This document shows, one piece after another, positions 42,436 through 50,958 of a stretch of 64,000 bases of DNA. Both the position numbers and the translations under genes were made by a program. The notes under the pieces were generated by a model. That model made no database searches. It was not told the origin of the DNA and saw only the letters and a list, made by a program, of their open reading frames with translations. Each line of letters begins with the position of its first letter. Position 1 is the first letter of the stretch. The DNA is from CAVDHB01 sp963608705 (GTDB taxonomy: Bacteria; Bacteroidota; Bacteroidia; Bacteroidales; Bacteroidaceae): assembly GCA_963608705.1 (NCBI GenBank), contig CAVDHB010000027.1, positions 1-64,000 of the forward strand. The letters run 5' to 3'.

Positions 42436-45400
42436 ATGGATACAAATTCGTTACTATTCCCACGTAGGGCTACAGTCGCCTTACTGTTCTGCACTGGACT
42501 GGCGGCAAGTCATCCGTTTGCCTTGCAGGCGGAGGATAGTCCAACTACCGTGCGAGCTGTGCGGCAACAGCAAACCATCACCGTGAAAGGTACGGTGAAC
42601 GATGCCATGGGGCCTGTCATTGGTGCAAGTGTCGTTGAGAAAGGTGCCTCTACAAACGGTGCAATCACCGACTTTGACGGTAATTTTACAATTTCTGTTA
42701 AGCCCGGTGCCACGCTCGTCATCTCTTACATAGGATATAAGCCGCAAGAAGTGTCCGCCAGATCCGGCAAACACATCACCGTGACTATGGAAGAGAACCA
42801 CGAAATGCTGGACGAAGTAGTGATAGTGGGCTTCGGCACACAGAAGAAAGTAAACCTGACTGGTTCCGTAGGCATTGCCACGTCCAAGGAGCTGGAGTCC
42901 CGCCCGGTAGCATCTGCCACACAGGCATTGCAGGGACTGGTGGCAGGACTTAATGTTTCAACGAATACAGGTCAGATTGGCAAGAACATGTCTATCAACG
43001 TGCGTGGTACAGGTACCATCGGTAAAGGTTCAAGTGGCGCTCCGCTTATCCTGATAGACGGAATGGAGGGCGACATCAATACCGTCAATCCGCAGGATAT
43101 TGAGAATATTTCCGTACTGAAGGATGCTGCCGCATCATCTATTTACGGTTCACGTGCCCCGTTCGGTGTCATTCTGATTACTACGAAGAGCGGCAAGGAG
43201 GGAAAACTACAGGTGAACTACAACAATAGCTTCAGAGTGTCTAAACCCATCAATATGCCGAAATCCATGGATTCATACTCCTTTGCTGTGATGATGAATG
43301 AGGCGTCAGACAACTTGGGTGTCGGTCATACCTACAGCGATGAGTTGATGCAGAAGATGCTCGACTTCCAAAGCGGTAGATTGAAGTATGGTCTTGACGC
43401 CAAAAGCGAGACTGCGTGGGAAGAGCCTTTCACACAGGGATATGCCAACACGGACATTTGGGCGGAATTATATAAAAAATCTGTCTTCTCGCAGGAACAC
43501 AACCTCAGCATCACAGGTGGAAGCCAAAAGATGTCATACTACGTTTCTGCGAACTTTATGGATCAGGCAGGATTGATAAACTTCGGAGAAGAGGGAATGA
43601 ACCGCTATAACTTGATCGGTAAGATTAATTCGACTTTGGCAAAGTGGCTGAAATTCAATCTGAGTACACGTTTCACGAGGACAGACAGATGGCAACCTAC
43701 GAATTTAGGAAGCAGTGCCTTCAATATTCTTGGAAGGCAGACTTGGCCTAATATGCCTATCTATGACTACAATGGCAATATCAATCTTGATTTTGTGCGC
43801 AATATAGCCGAAGGAGGCAGGGGAGATACGCAAACTGACAGATATTATTATCAAGGAGCCTTTATCATAGAGCCGGTTAAGAACTGGATTACCAATGTTG
43901 AACTGAATTACAGCATCAGAAACAGTACCACCAAGCAGGCTGCGCTGAAATCCTATGCCAAAGACCCTTCGGGCAATATCATCGACAACGGAAGTCAGAG
44001 TTCCAGCCTGTATGAGAATCTGACTAAGGACAACTATCTGAATATGAACATCTACAGTTCGTATGCACTCAGCCTTAATGAGAAGCACAATTTCAAGGTG
44101 ATGGCAGGTTTCCAATCAGAAGCAATGAAGCAGCATTGGTTCAGTGTCACCAAATACGGACTGGTTGATGGCAGTGACGAGAATCATTGGGAATTCGATT
44201 TGACCAACGGATTGGATGGCAAAAACAACAAAAAAGAGACCGCGGTAAGTGGCTCAACCCAAGAATGGCGAACGGTAGGTTTCTTCGGAAGATTGAATTA
44301 TGACTATTTGGGACGCTATCTGTTTGAGATGAACATGCGTTATGATGGAACTTCACGTTTCCGCAGAGGCAGTCGTTGGCAACTTTCACCTTCATTCTCC
44401 GCAGGATGGAATATCGCCGAAGAGAAGTTCTTCAAACCCGCCACCCGTGTGATGAACCAGTTGAAACTGCGTTTCTCTTACGGAGAGTTGGGCAACCAAA
44501 ACACAACAAACTGGTATCCCACTTATCGTGTTATGAATCTGGGAGCCATCAATGGCAGTTGGATTCAGAATGGCGGACAGCCCAACACGGCGGCGATAGG
44601 GTCGCTTGTGAGTGATGTCCTTACTTGGGAAAAGGTACGCACGTGGAATGTCGGAGTTGATTACGGCTTTTTCGACGGCCGCCTCAGTGGCTCTTTTGAT
44701 TACTTCACGCGATATACGAAGGACATGGTTGGTCCGGGAGAACAATTACCCAATACACTCGGCATCGCAGTGTCTGCCAAAAACAACTGCGACCTCAAGA
44801 CACGTGGTTGGGAGTTGGCGTTGGCATGGAGAGACAGGCTGAATAACGGGTTGGATTATGGCATACGCCTTTCCTTGTCAGACCAGCAGACGTATATTGA
44901 CAGGTATCCGGGCAACAAGACCGGGGCCTTGTCCAGCTACATAGAAGGTCGGAAAATAGGAGAAATATGGGGCTTCGAGACCATTGGTATTGCCAAAACG
45001 CAGGAAGAGATGGATGCCCACCTTGCCACACTCCCCAATGGAGGGCAAAATGCGGTAGGAACCCAATGGGAGGCCGGCGACATTATGTATAAGGATATAA
45101 ACGGTGATGGTAAAATAAGTTCCGGAGCATCGACGATAGATGACCATGGGGACTTGAAAGTGCTTGGCGACAGCAATCCCCACTATTTCTTTGGAATTGA
45201 CATAAATGCGGCTTGGAAAGGTTTCGATCTCCGGTGCTTCTTGCAGGGTGTAGGGCATAAGGATTTCTGGCCTGGTACTTCCTCTTATTTCTGGGGTGTC
45301 CGTGGCGGATATAGCATGTGGTACACCATTGCATTAAAGCAGCACGATGATTATTTCCGCGACCAGCCCATTGGCTTGGAAGGCCACGAAAAGGGTGTGA

Positions 45401-45729
45401 ACCTTGACTCCTACTATCCTCGTCCCATATTCTCGAAATCATCGGACGGCATTTCATACGGAGCTAAAAACCAAAAGACCCAAAGCCGCTATATGCAGAA
45501 TGCAGGTTATATGCGCTTGAAGAATTTGCAGTTGGGCTATACAATCCCAAAGAGTGTCACTTCAAAAATCGGCATCCAGAATCTCCGTCTGTATGTATCC
45601 GGTGAGAACCTGTTTACTTTGACATCGCTCAATGACATTTTTGACCCCGAAACAGCCACAGGTGGATGGGGCGGCAATGGCTATCCCCTGTCTTCAACAT
45701 GGTCATTCGGTCTAAGTTTAACCTTTTAA
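42436..45729 (+). CDS. SusC-family TonB-dependent outer-membrane transporter (PUL 2)
   Basis: The protein has about 1,097 residues. The ATG at 42436 is preferred over a TTG nine bases upstream. A signal peptide (to about 'FALQAE') is followed by a CarboxypepD_reg-like domain ('ITVKGTVNDAMGPVIGASVV'), the TonB box region 'LDEVVIVGFGTQKK', the plug ('VRGTGTIGKG', 'YGSRAPFGVILITTKSG') and a long barrel ending 'WSFGLSLTF'. It has no STN domain. It imports oligosaccharides with the SusD encoded 14 bp downstream, and expression should follow the PUL 2 operator. The two SusC proteins of the window are clearly different and not a recent duplication. Confidence 0.95.
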   Translation: MDTNSLLFPRRATVALLFCTGLAASHPFALQAEDSPTTVRAVRQQQTITVKGTVNDAMGPVIGASVVEKGASTNGAITDFDGNFTISVKPGATLVISYIGYKPQEVSARSGKHITVTMEENHEMLDEVVIVGFGTQKKVNLTGSVGIATSKELESRPVASATQALQGLVAGLNVSTNTGQIGKNMSINVRGTGTIGKGSSGAPLILIDGMEGDINTVNPQDIENISVLKDAAASSIYGSRAPFGVILITTKSGKEGKLQVNYNNSFRVSKPINMPKSMDSYSFAVMMNEASDNLGVGHTYSDELMQKMLDFQSGRLKYGLDAKSETAWEEPFTQGYANTDIWAELYKKSVFSQEHNLSITGGSQKMSYYVSANFMDQAGLINFGEEGMNRYNLIGKINSTLAKWLKFNLSTRFTRTDRWQPTNLGSSAFNILGRQTWPNMPIYDYNGNINLDFVRNIAEGGRGDTQTDRYYYQGAFIIEPVKNWITNVELNYSIRNSTTKQAALKSYAKDPSGNIIDNGSQSSSLYENLTKDNYLNMNIYSSYALSLNEKHNFKVMAGFQSEAMKQHWFSVTKYGLVDGSDENHWEFDLTNGLDGKNNKKETAVSGSTQEWRTVGFFGRLNYDYLGRYLFEMNMRYDGTSRFRRGSRWQLSPSFSAGWNIAEEKFFKPATRVMNQLKLRFSYGELGNQNTTNWYPTYRVMNLGAINGSWIQNGGQPNTAAIGSLVSDVLTWEKVRTWNVGVDYGFFDGRLSGSFDYFTRYTKDMVGPGEQLPNTLGIAVSAKNNCDLKTRGWELALAWRDRLNNGLDYGIRLSLSDQQTYIDRYPGNKTGALSSYIEGRKIGEIWGFETIGIAKTQEEMDAHLATLPNGGQNAVGTQWEAGDIMYKDINGDGKISSGASTIDDHGDLKVLGDSNPHYFFGIDINAAWKGFDLRCFLQGVGHKDFWPGTSSYFWGVRGGYSMWYTIALKQHDDYFRDQPIGLEGHEKGVNLDSYYPRPIFSKSSDGISYGAKNQKTQSRYMQNAGYMRLKNLQLGYTIPKSVTSKIGIQNLRLYVSGENLFTLTSLNDIFDPETATGGWGGNGYPLSSTWSFGLSLTF

Positions 45730-45743
45730 ATGATTTACAGAAA

Positions 45744-47792
45744 ATGAAAACTCTTTATTATATAGGTATATCACTCTTAGTGGGAGGTAGCGTGCTTACC
45801 TCTTGCGATGACTATCTCGACCTTGAACCTCACGGTGATGTAGCTCCCGAGACCTATTTTAAGGAAGCCTCACAGCTACAGGCGTATGCCGACACATATT
45901 ACTCTACGGTACTCCCGACAAACAAGTCGAACTCATACGGCATCTATTCGCACGACCAAGGCACAGACAACCAAATAGGCGATGTGGCGTCCAAAATCTT
46001 CTATAAAGGAGAATGGAAGGTTCCTAACAGCGGAGGTAACTGGTCTTTCTCGAACATCTATCCTATAAACTATTTCTTCTCACAAGTTATGCCCAAGTTC
46101 GGTGATGACCTGTCCGGAGCGAAAAATACGATTCAGGGAGATTTGCAAAGCATCCGCCACTACATTGGCGAAATGTATTTCATCCGTGCCATGGAATATT
46201 TCAACCGTTACCAAAAGATGGGTGACTTTCCTATCATTACGACTCCCAAACCTGAAGACATGGCTGAGCTGACCGAAGCAGCCAAGCGGCAACCCCGCAA
46301 CGAGGTGGCACGATTCATCCTGTCGGATTTGGATAAAGCCGCAACGCTGATGGACGGCAAACAGATGGCGACTACCCGCTTCAACCGTGATGTGGCTTTA
46401 TTACTGAAATCTCGTGTCGCTCTGTTCGAAGGCACATGGTTGAAATACTTCAAAGGCACAGCTTTCGTACCCAACGGTGAGGGATGGCCGGGAAAGGAAA
46501 AAGACTATAACGCCTCATACCAATATCCGAGCGGTGACATCGACGCTGAAATCAATTTCTTCTTGGACGAAGCTATGACAGCGGCCAAAGAGGTTGCCGA
46601 AAAGTACAAGAACTCCCTGACACAGAACACAGGTATCGTGAAGCAGGATGAAGCGACACCGGAGAATCCCTATTTTGCGATGTTCGCCTCCGAAGACTTG
46701 TCCGATGTGAAAGAGGTCCTGCTGTGGAGGCAATATGTGCAGGGATTGGGCAGCAACCATGACGTGACCCTTGCTGCCGACCAAGGCAATATGGGAATAG
46801 GCGTGACCCGTGGCTACGTGCAGAATTTCCTCATGGCAGATGGCAAGCCGATATATGCACATGGTACCTATGCCGATGGAGACGGCTATTATATGGGTGA
46901 CAAGACCATTGCCAATGTACGTAAGAACCGAGATAGCCGGTTATCCATCTTTTTAAAAGAGCCGGGACAAAAGAATGTGATAACAGAAAGCATTACTGGA
47001 CTGACTAATATCTGGTATGATGAACCTTACCCTAACATTGTCGGAGGGTCTGCTCAATATACATATACAACAGGTTATGTATTGCGCAAGGGCGGTGCAT
47101 GGGACACCAAGTATCTTGCCCAGAACAGGTGTTTCCTTGGTCTTCCTTATTTCCGTGCAGCCGAAGCATTGCTCAACTATATGGAAGCGAGCTATGAACG
47201 CACAGGACAGCTTGATGCCACAGCACGTGAGTATTGGACAAAACTGCGTCAGCGTGCCATCGTAAGCACCGACATCGATGCAACGATAGCCGCTACAGAC
47301 ATGACGAAAGAGGCGGAAAATGACTGGGGTGCATACTCCGCAGGTAAAATACTTACAGACAAGACCCTTTATAACATACGGCGCGAACGCCGTTCGGAAC
47401 TGCTTTCCGAAGGTCTGAGATATATGGACCTGTGCCGTTGGCGTGCCATGGACCAATTGATGACAAAACCGTACATCCCTGAAGGCATACATTTGTGGAA
47501 TACTCCGATGCAATCGTGGTACAATGACGATAAGGGGGAAACTAAGTTGATATATGGTAAGGATAACGCCAATGTGTCTTCTCCCGAAGATAGCGAATAC
47601 TTCCGTCCCTATCGCAAACGCACCAACCAGATGTGCTATGAAGGGCTTACATGGAGTATGGCGCACTACCTTGAACCTGTGTGCATTGACCAAATGCTCA
47701 TCACATCCGATGACGGGCATACAATAGAGACCTCACCGATATACCAGAATCCATACTGGCCGACTACGCCAGATATGCCTGCCGAGAAATAA
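45744..47792 (+). CDS. SusD/RagB-family glycan-binding lipoprotein (PUL 2)
   Basis: The protein has about 682 residues from the ATG at 45744 (MKTLYYIGISLLVGGSVLTS, then lipobox Cys 21). The longer open frame to 45666 overlaps susC and lacks a signal sequence. SusD features are 'CDDYLDLEPHGDVAPETYF', 'YFIRAMEYFNRYQKMGDFPI', 'PYFRAAEALLNYMEASYERT', 'YNIRRERRSELLSEGLRYMD' and 'LCRWRAMDQL'. It forms the surface lid of the SusC channel. The final 'YWPTTPDMPAEK' is followed after about 30 bp by a long hairpin that separates it from the GH2 gene. Confidence 0.94.
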   Translation: MKTLYYIGISLLVGGSVLTSCDDYLDLEPHGDVAPETYFKEASQLQAYADTYYSTVLPTNKSNSYGIYSHDQGTDNQIGDVASKIFYKGEWKVPNSGGNWSFSNIYPINYFFSQVMPKFGDDLSGAKNTIQGDLQSIRHYIGEMYFIRAMEYFNRYQKMGDFPIITTPKPEDMAELTEAAKRQPRNEVARFILSDLDKAATLMDGKQMATTRFNRDVALLLKSRVALFEGTWLKYFKGTAFVPNGEGWPGKEKDYNASYQYPSGDIDAEINFFLDEAMTAAKEVAEKYKNSLTQNTGIVKQDEATPENPYFAMFASEDLSDVKEVLLWRQYVQGLGSNHDVTLAADQGNMGIGVTRGYVQNFLMADGKPIYAHGTYADGDGYYMGDKTIANVRKNRDSRLSIFLKEPGQKNVITESITGLTNIWYDEPYPNIVGGSAQYTYTTGYVLRKGGAWDTKYLAQNRCFLGLPYFRAAEALLNYMEASYERTGQLDATAREYWTKLRQRAIVSTDIDATIAATDMTKEAENDWGAYSAGKILTDKTLYNIRRERRSELLSEGLRYMDLCRWRAMDQLMTKPYIPEGIHLWNTPMQSWYNDDKGETKLIYGKDNANVSSPEDSEYFRPYRKRTNQMCYEGLTWSMAHYLEPVCIDQMLITSDDGHTIETSPIYQNPYWPTTPDMPAEK

Positions 47793-47821
47793 AACTAATA
47801 GATATATCACAGATTAACAAG

Positions 47822-47864
47822 TGCCTCTTGCCGACTTGAATCAACCCACAAGCGGCAAGAGGCA
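47822..47864 (+). terminator. Long hairpin between susD and the GH2 gene
   Basis: TGCCTCTTGCCG (47822-47833) pairs with CGGCAAGAGGCA (47853-47864), and CTTG/CAAG extends the stem inside with one bulged A. It is followed by ATTAAAAAA, not a T run. It is thus more likely a processing, stability or partial-termination element setting the susCD to GH2 ratio. Confidence 0.6.
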
Positions 47865-47884
47865 TTAAAAAATAAGAATGTTTG

Positions 47885-50761
47885 ATGAAGAACAGTTTAA
47901 TACGTTTAGTGGCTTGTCTGTTTCTGTCGGTGTGCAGTGCCGGAATATGTTCAATGGCAAAAAGTGCAGATTTTTCCGGCAGCTCCATATCCTTATGGGG
48001 AAAGTGGCAATTTTGTCTTGACAGCCTTAACCAAGGTATTGTCGGCAAGTGGTATGAAAGCAAGAAGTTCGATGATTGTATATGTTTGCCATCTACTACC
48101 GACGAGGCTCACAAGGGACGTGGTTATACGAAAGCAAATTCCGGGACACTGACTCGGTTATATCCTTATTATGGCGCCGCATGGTATCAAAGAGAAGTAG
48201 ATATACCGAAAGCCTGGAGCGGAAAGCGCATTACCTTCCACATGGAAAAGACGCGAAAGACAACCGTTTGGGTAGACGGGAAAGAGATTGGAACACAAGA
48301 TGGACTTGTCACCCAACATATGTATGACCTCACATCTGCATTGACATACGGTAGACACCGGATAACCGTAAGGGTAAGCAATGACGTGAAGGAGATGCCT
48401 CCTGTAGGTATCTCCCATCAAATAGGCGACCAGACACAGACAAATTGGAACGGCATCTTGGGACGTATCGAGCTTCAGGCATCCGATCCTGTATGGATAG
48501 ATGAAGCACGCCTGTATCCCAATATAGAGGAGAAAACCGTGAAGTTCCGCATAAGGTTAGGTTCGGAACACCGTCTACCGCAAACAGCAAATATCACCAT
48601 ACAATCGGAAATGTTCAACACGGATAAACCGTTATCGGTTCCAACAGCCAATGATGTTGTGAATCTGGACAAAGTGACCGGATGGTGTACGGTCATTCTT
48701 CCTTTGGGTGACAAGATGAAACTATGGGATGAGTTTACCCCGACTTTATACAGATTCAATATAAGTTTTACAGCCAAGGATAAAGGCAATACCTATTCCG
48801 GGAAGAAGACAATTACCACGGGATTGCGAGTATTCAAAACAGAAGGCACACAATTCTCGATTAATGGCAAGCGCATTTTCCTGCGGGGAGATAATGATTG
48901 TGGACTGTATCCTTTCAACGGATATGGACCGATGGACGTGGAAGGATGGGTAAAGGTTTTCAAGACCACTAAAAGCTACGGCATCAACCACGTGCGCTAT
49001 CATACCTGGTGTCCTCCCGAGGCTGCGTTCCAAGCCGCTGACTTGGTGGGCTTGTATCTCCAGCCGGAATTGCCGGTATGGGCTCCAATCGGGCACTCAA
49101 AGAAAAAGAATCGGGATGGAGATATAGAGATACGCCTAAGTGCAGAGGGGGATCCGATAGACCAACGCACGGCATTTCTGACAGAGGAAGGCAAACGCAT
49201 CCTCAAAGAGTTTGGCAACTATGCCTCTTTCACGATGTTTGCATTAGGCAACGAAATGTCCGGAAGCCGTGAAACGATGTCTGAAATGATACGCCAATTC
49301 CGCTCATACGACAACCGTCACTTGTATGCAGAGGGTTCTAACAACTTCTTTTGGCATCCCAGCCTGGCTGAAGGGGATGATTATTGGACTACTACAATGA
49401 CCGGAGGAACCTACTCCGCAGGAAATTATCGTCCAAACTGTAAAGGAAAGGATGTCAGGTCGTCCTATCCCGTTGATACGGTAGGACATATCAACAATGT
49501 CTATGTAGGAACGATGTATGATTATTCGGAAGGGATTAAAGATGTTCCCGTTCCGGTGATAGGGCATGAGGTCGGGCAGTATCAGGTATATCCTGATTTT
49601 GCGGATTCATTCAAATATACAGGGGTGCTTAAACCTATGTTCTACGAAAAGCTCATTCAAGGCATTCGTAGTTCTGGACTGGAGCGATATGCAAGTGATT
49701 TTGTCAAAGCCTCGGGTGCATTGCAAGTGCTGTGTTACAAAGAGGAAATTGAGACGGCACTACGTACTCCCGGATTTGGCGGCTTTCAAATTTTAGACTT
49801 GCAGGATTACCATTGGGGACCCTGCATGGTCGGCATAACAGATGCCTTTATGGACAACAAAGGATATGTTTCGCCTGTCAAATGGCGTGAGTTTTGCAGT
49901 GCAAGCGTGCCGTTAATCAGAATGCCCAAATTCATTTGGACGAACAATGAGGTGTTTACGGCGCGTGCCGAAATGGCAAACTATGGACCAAAAGCACTTT
50001 CCGGCAACAATATATCCTGGAAAATGACAGATACGTCCGGGCGTATCTTGTACAAAGGGAATATCCAACCTGTGAGCATACCGCAGGGTGGATTGACGGA
50101 ATTGGGCAATATCCGTGTCAATTTCAATAATATAAAGCATCCGACCCGATTGAATGTCACATTGGTTGTAGATGGCTATAAAAACAGTTGGCCTGTATGG
50201 GTCTATCCTGCCGAGCAACGGATAAATGAGGGAAATGTAGTTATTGTACGTAAGTTCGACAATACGGTTGTGAGCCTTTTAAAGCAAGGACGTAAAGTCC
50301 TCTTCATTGTAGACAAGACTGCTTTGAAAGAACCGGTAAGAGGTGTGTTTTCTGTGGACTTTTGGTCATACGTGGGATTCAGAAAGTATAATCCTCCAGG
50401 AACAATGGGGTTGTTGTGTGACCCTCATCATCCGATTTTTGCCAATTTCCCGACAGATAGCCACACAAATTGGCAATGGTGGAATATCGCAAAAAATAGT
50501 CCTGCGATGAATTTGGGCAGACAGTCTGTAGCCATCGAACCTTTGATACGTGTCATAGATAATGTGTTCACCAATAGGAATCTTTGCCTGCTCTTTGAGG
50601 CAAAATGCGGAAAAGGCTCCCTCATGGTTTCTTCCATAGATTTACAGAAAGATTCTCCCGAAATAAAGGCATTGTACCGAGGAGTATTGAATTACATGAA
50701 CTCTTCAGAATTTCAACCGAAGATAGAATTGTTACAGCTACAGTTACCCTTTAAAAATTAA
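47885..50761 (+). CDS. GH2-family glycoside hydrolase A (PUL 2)
   Basis: The protein has about 958 residues from the ATG at 47885, with a signal peptide (to about 'CSMAKSA'). The GH2 layout is a jelly-roll sugar-binding domain (about 30-200), an Ig-like domain (200-315), a TIM barrel (about 320-650) and C-terminal extra domains. The acid/base is E457 in 'FALGNEMSG', and the likely nucleophile is E562 in 'VIGHEVGQY'. The region around 800-860 ('VVIVRKFDNTVVSLLKQGRK') resembles an amidotransferase-like fold seen in some beta-galactosidases. Activity may be beta-galactosidase, beta-glucuronidase or arabinopyranosidase-like; the sequence does not decide. It is a distant paralogue of the GH2 at 55245. 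Confidence 0.82.
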   Translation: MKNSLIRLVACLFLSVCSAGICSMAKSADFSGSSISLWGKWQFCLDSLNQGIVGKWYESKKFDDCICLPSTTDEAHKGRGYTKANSGTLTRLYPYYGAAWYQREVDIPKAWSGKRITFHMEKTRKTTVWVDGKEIGTQDGLVTQHMYDLTSALTYGRHRITVRVSNDVKEMPPVGISHQIGDQTQTNWNGILGRIELQASDPVWIDEARLYPNIEEKTVKFRIRLGSEHRLPQTANITIQSEMFNTDKPLSVPTANDVVNLDKVTGWCTVILPLGDKMKLWDEFTPTLYRFNISFTAKDKGNTYSGKKTITTGLRVFKTEGTQFSINGKRIFLRGDNDCGLYPFNGYGPMDVEGWVKVFKTTKSYGINHVRYHTWCPPEAAFQAADLVGLYLQPELPVWAPIGHSKKKNRDGDIEIRLSAEGDPIDQRTAFLTEEGKRILKEFGNYASFTMFALGNEMSGSRETMSEMIRQFRSYDNRHLYAEGSNNFFWHPSLAEGDDYWTTTMTGGTYSAGNYRPNCKGKDVRSSYPVDTVGHINNVYVGTMYDYSEGIKDVPVPVIGHEVGQYQVYPDFADSFKYTGVLKPMFYEKLIQGIRSSGLERYASDFVKASGALQVLCYKEEIETALRTPGFGGFQILDLQDYHWGPCMVGITDAFMDNKGYVSPVKWREFCSASVPLIRMPKFIWTNNEVFTARAEMANYGPKALSGNNISWKMTDTSGRILYKGNIQPVSIPQGGLTELGNIRVNFNNIKHPTRLNVTLVVDGYKNSWPVWVYPAEQRINEGNVVIVRKFDNTVVSLLKQGRKVLFIVDKTALKEPVRGVFSVDFWSYVGFRKYNPPGTMGLLCDPHHPIFANFPTDSHTNWQWWNIAKNSPAMNLGRQSVAIEPLIRVIDNVFTNRNLCLLFEAKCGKGSLMVSSIDLQKDSPEIKALYRGVLNYMNSSEFQPKIELLQLQLPFKN

Positions 50762-50764
50762 GTT

Positions 50765-50857
50765 ATGCGTATATGTAAGATAGTATTAGCCATGTTTCTA
50801 ACCCTGCTATCTGTGTGTGGTAAGGCATCTGTGAATGAACCGGACAAAATGGAATAA
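50765..50857 (+). CDS. Possible small secreted peptide or gene remnant (30 aa)
   Basis: An ATG at 50765, 3 bp after the GH2 stop, opens a 30-codon frame starting MRICKIVLAMFLTLLSVCGK and ending SVNEPDKME. It looks like a lipoprotein signal ('LLSVCGK') followed by almost no mature part. It may be the 5' stub of a deleted PUL lipoprotein gene, or a chance frame. The operator of the next operon begins 22 bp after its stop. Confidence 0.35.
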   Translation: MRICKIVLAMFLTLLSVCGKASVNEPDKME

Positions 50858-50878
50858 GAATAGAGAATCCGAATATAG

Positions 50879-50940
50879 TATAATCCATTCATTTAGATAT
50901 GTTCTTCCATCTTTCTTTGTACGAAGAAATGTTACCTTTG
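50879..50940 (+). promoter_or_regulatory. PUL 2 operator and promoter 4 (before the GH51-like gene)
   Basis: TATAATCCAT (50879-50888) and TTCTTCCAT (50902-50910) have TCCAT cores 22 bp apart (50884, 50906). The -7 box TACCTTTG (50933-50940) starts 27 bp after the second core, 19 bp before the start codon. Confidence 0.75.
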
Positions 50941-50958
50941 CAACAAAAATCATAAATC

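Noticed and set aside
45666..45743. N-terminal extension of the PUL 2 SusD
   Set aside because: It would overlap susC and remove the lipoprotein signal from the N-terminus; the ATG at 45744 gives a proper signal peptide.
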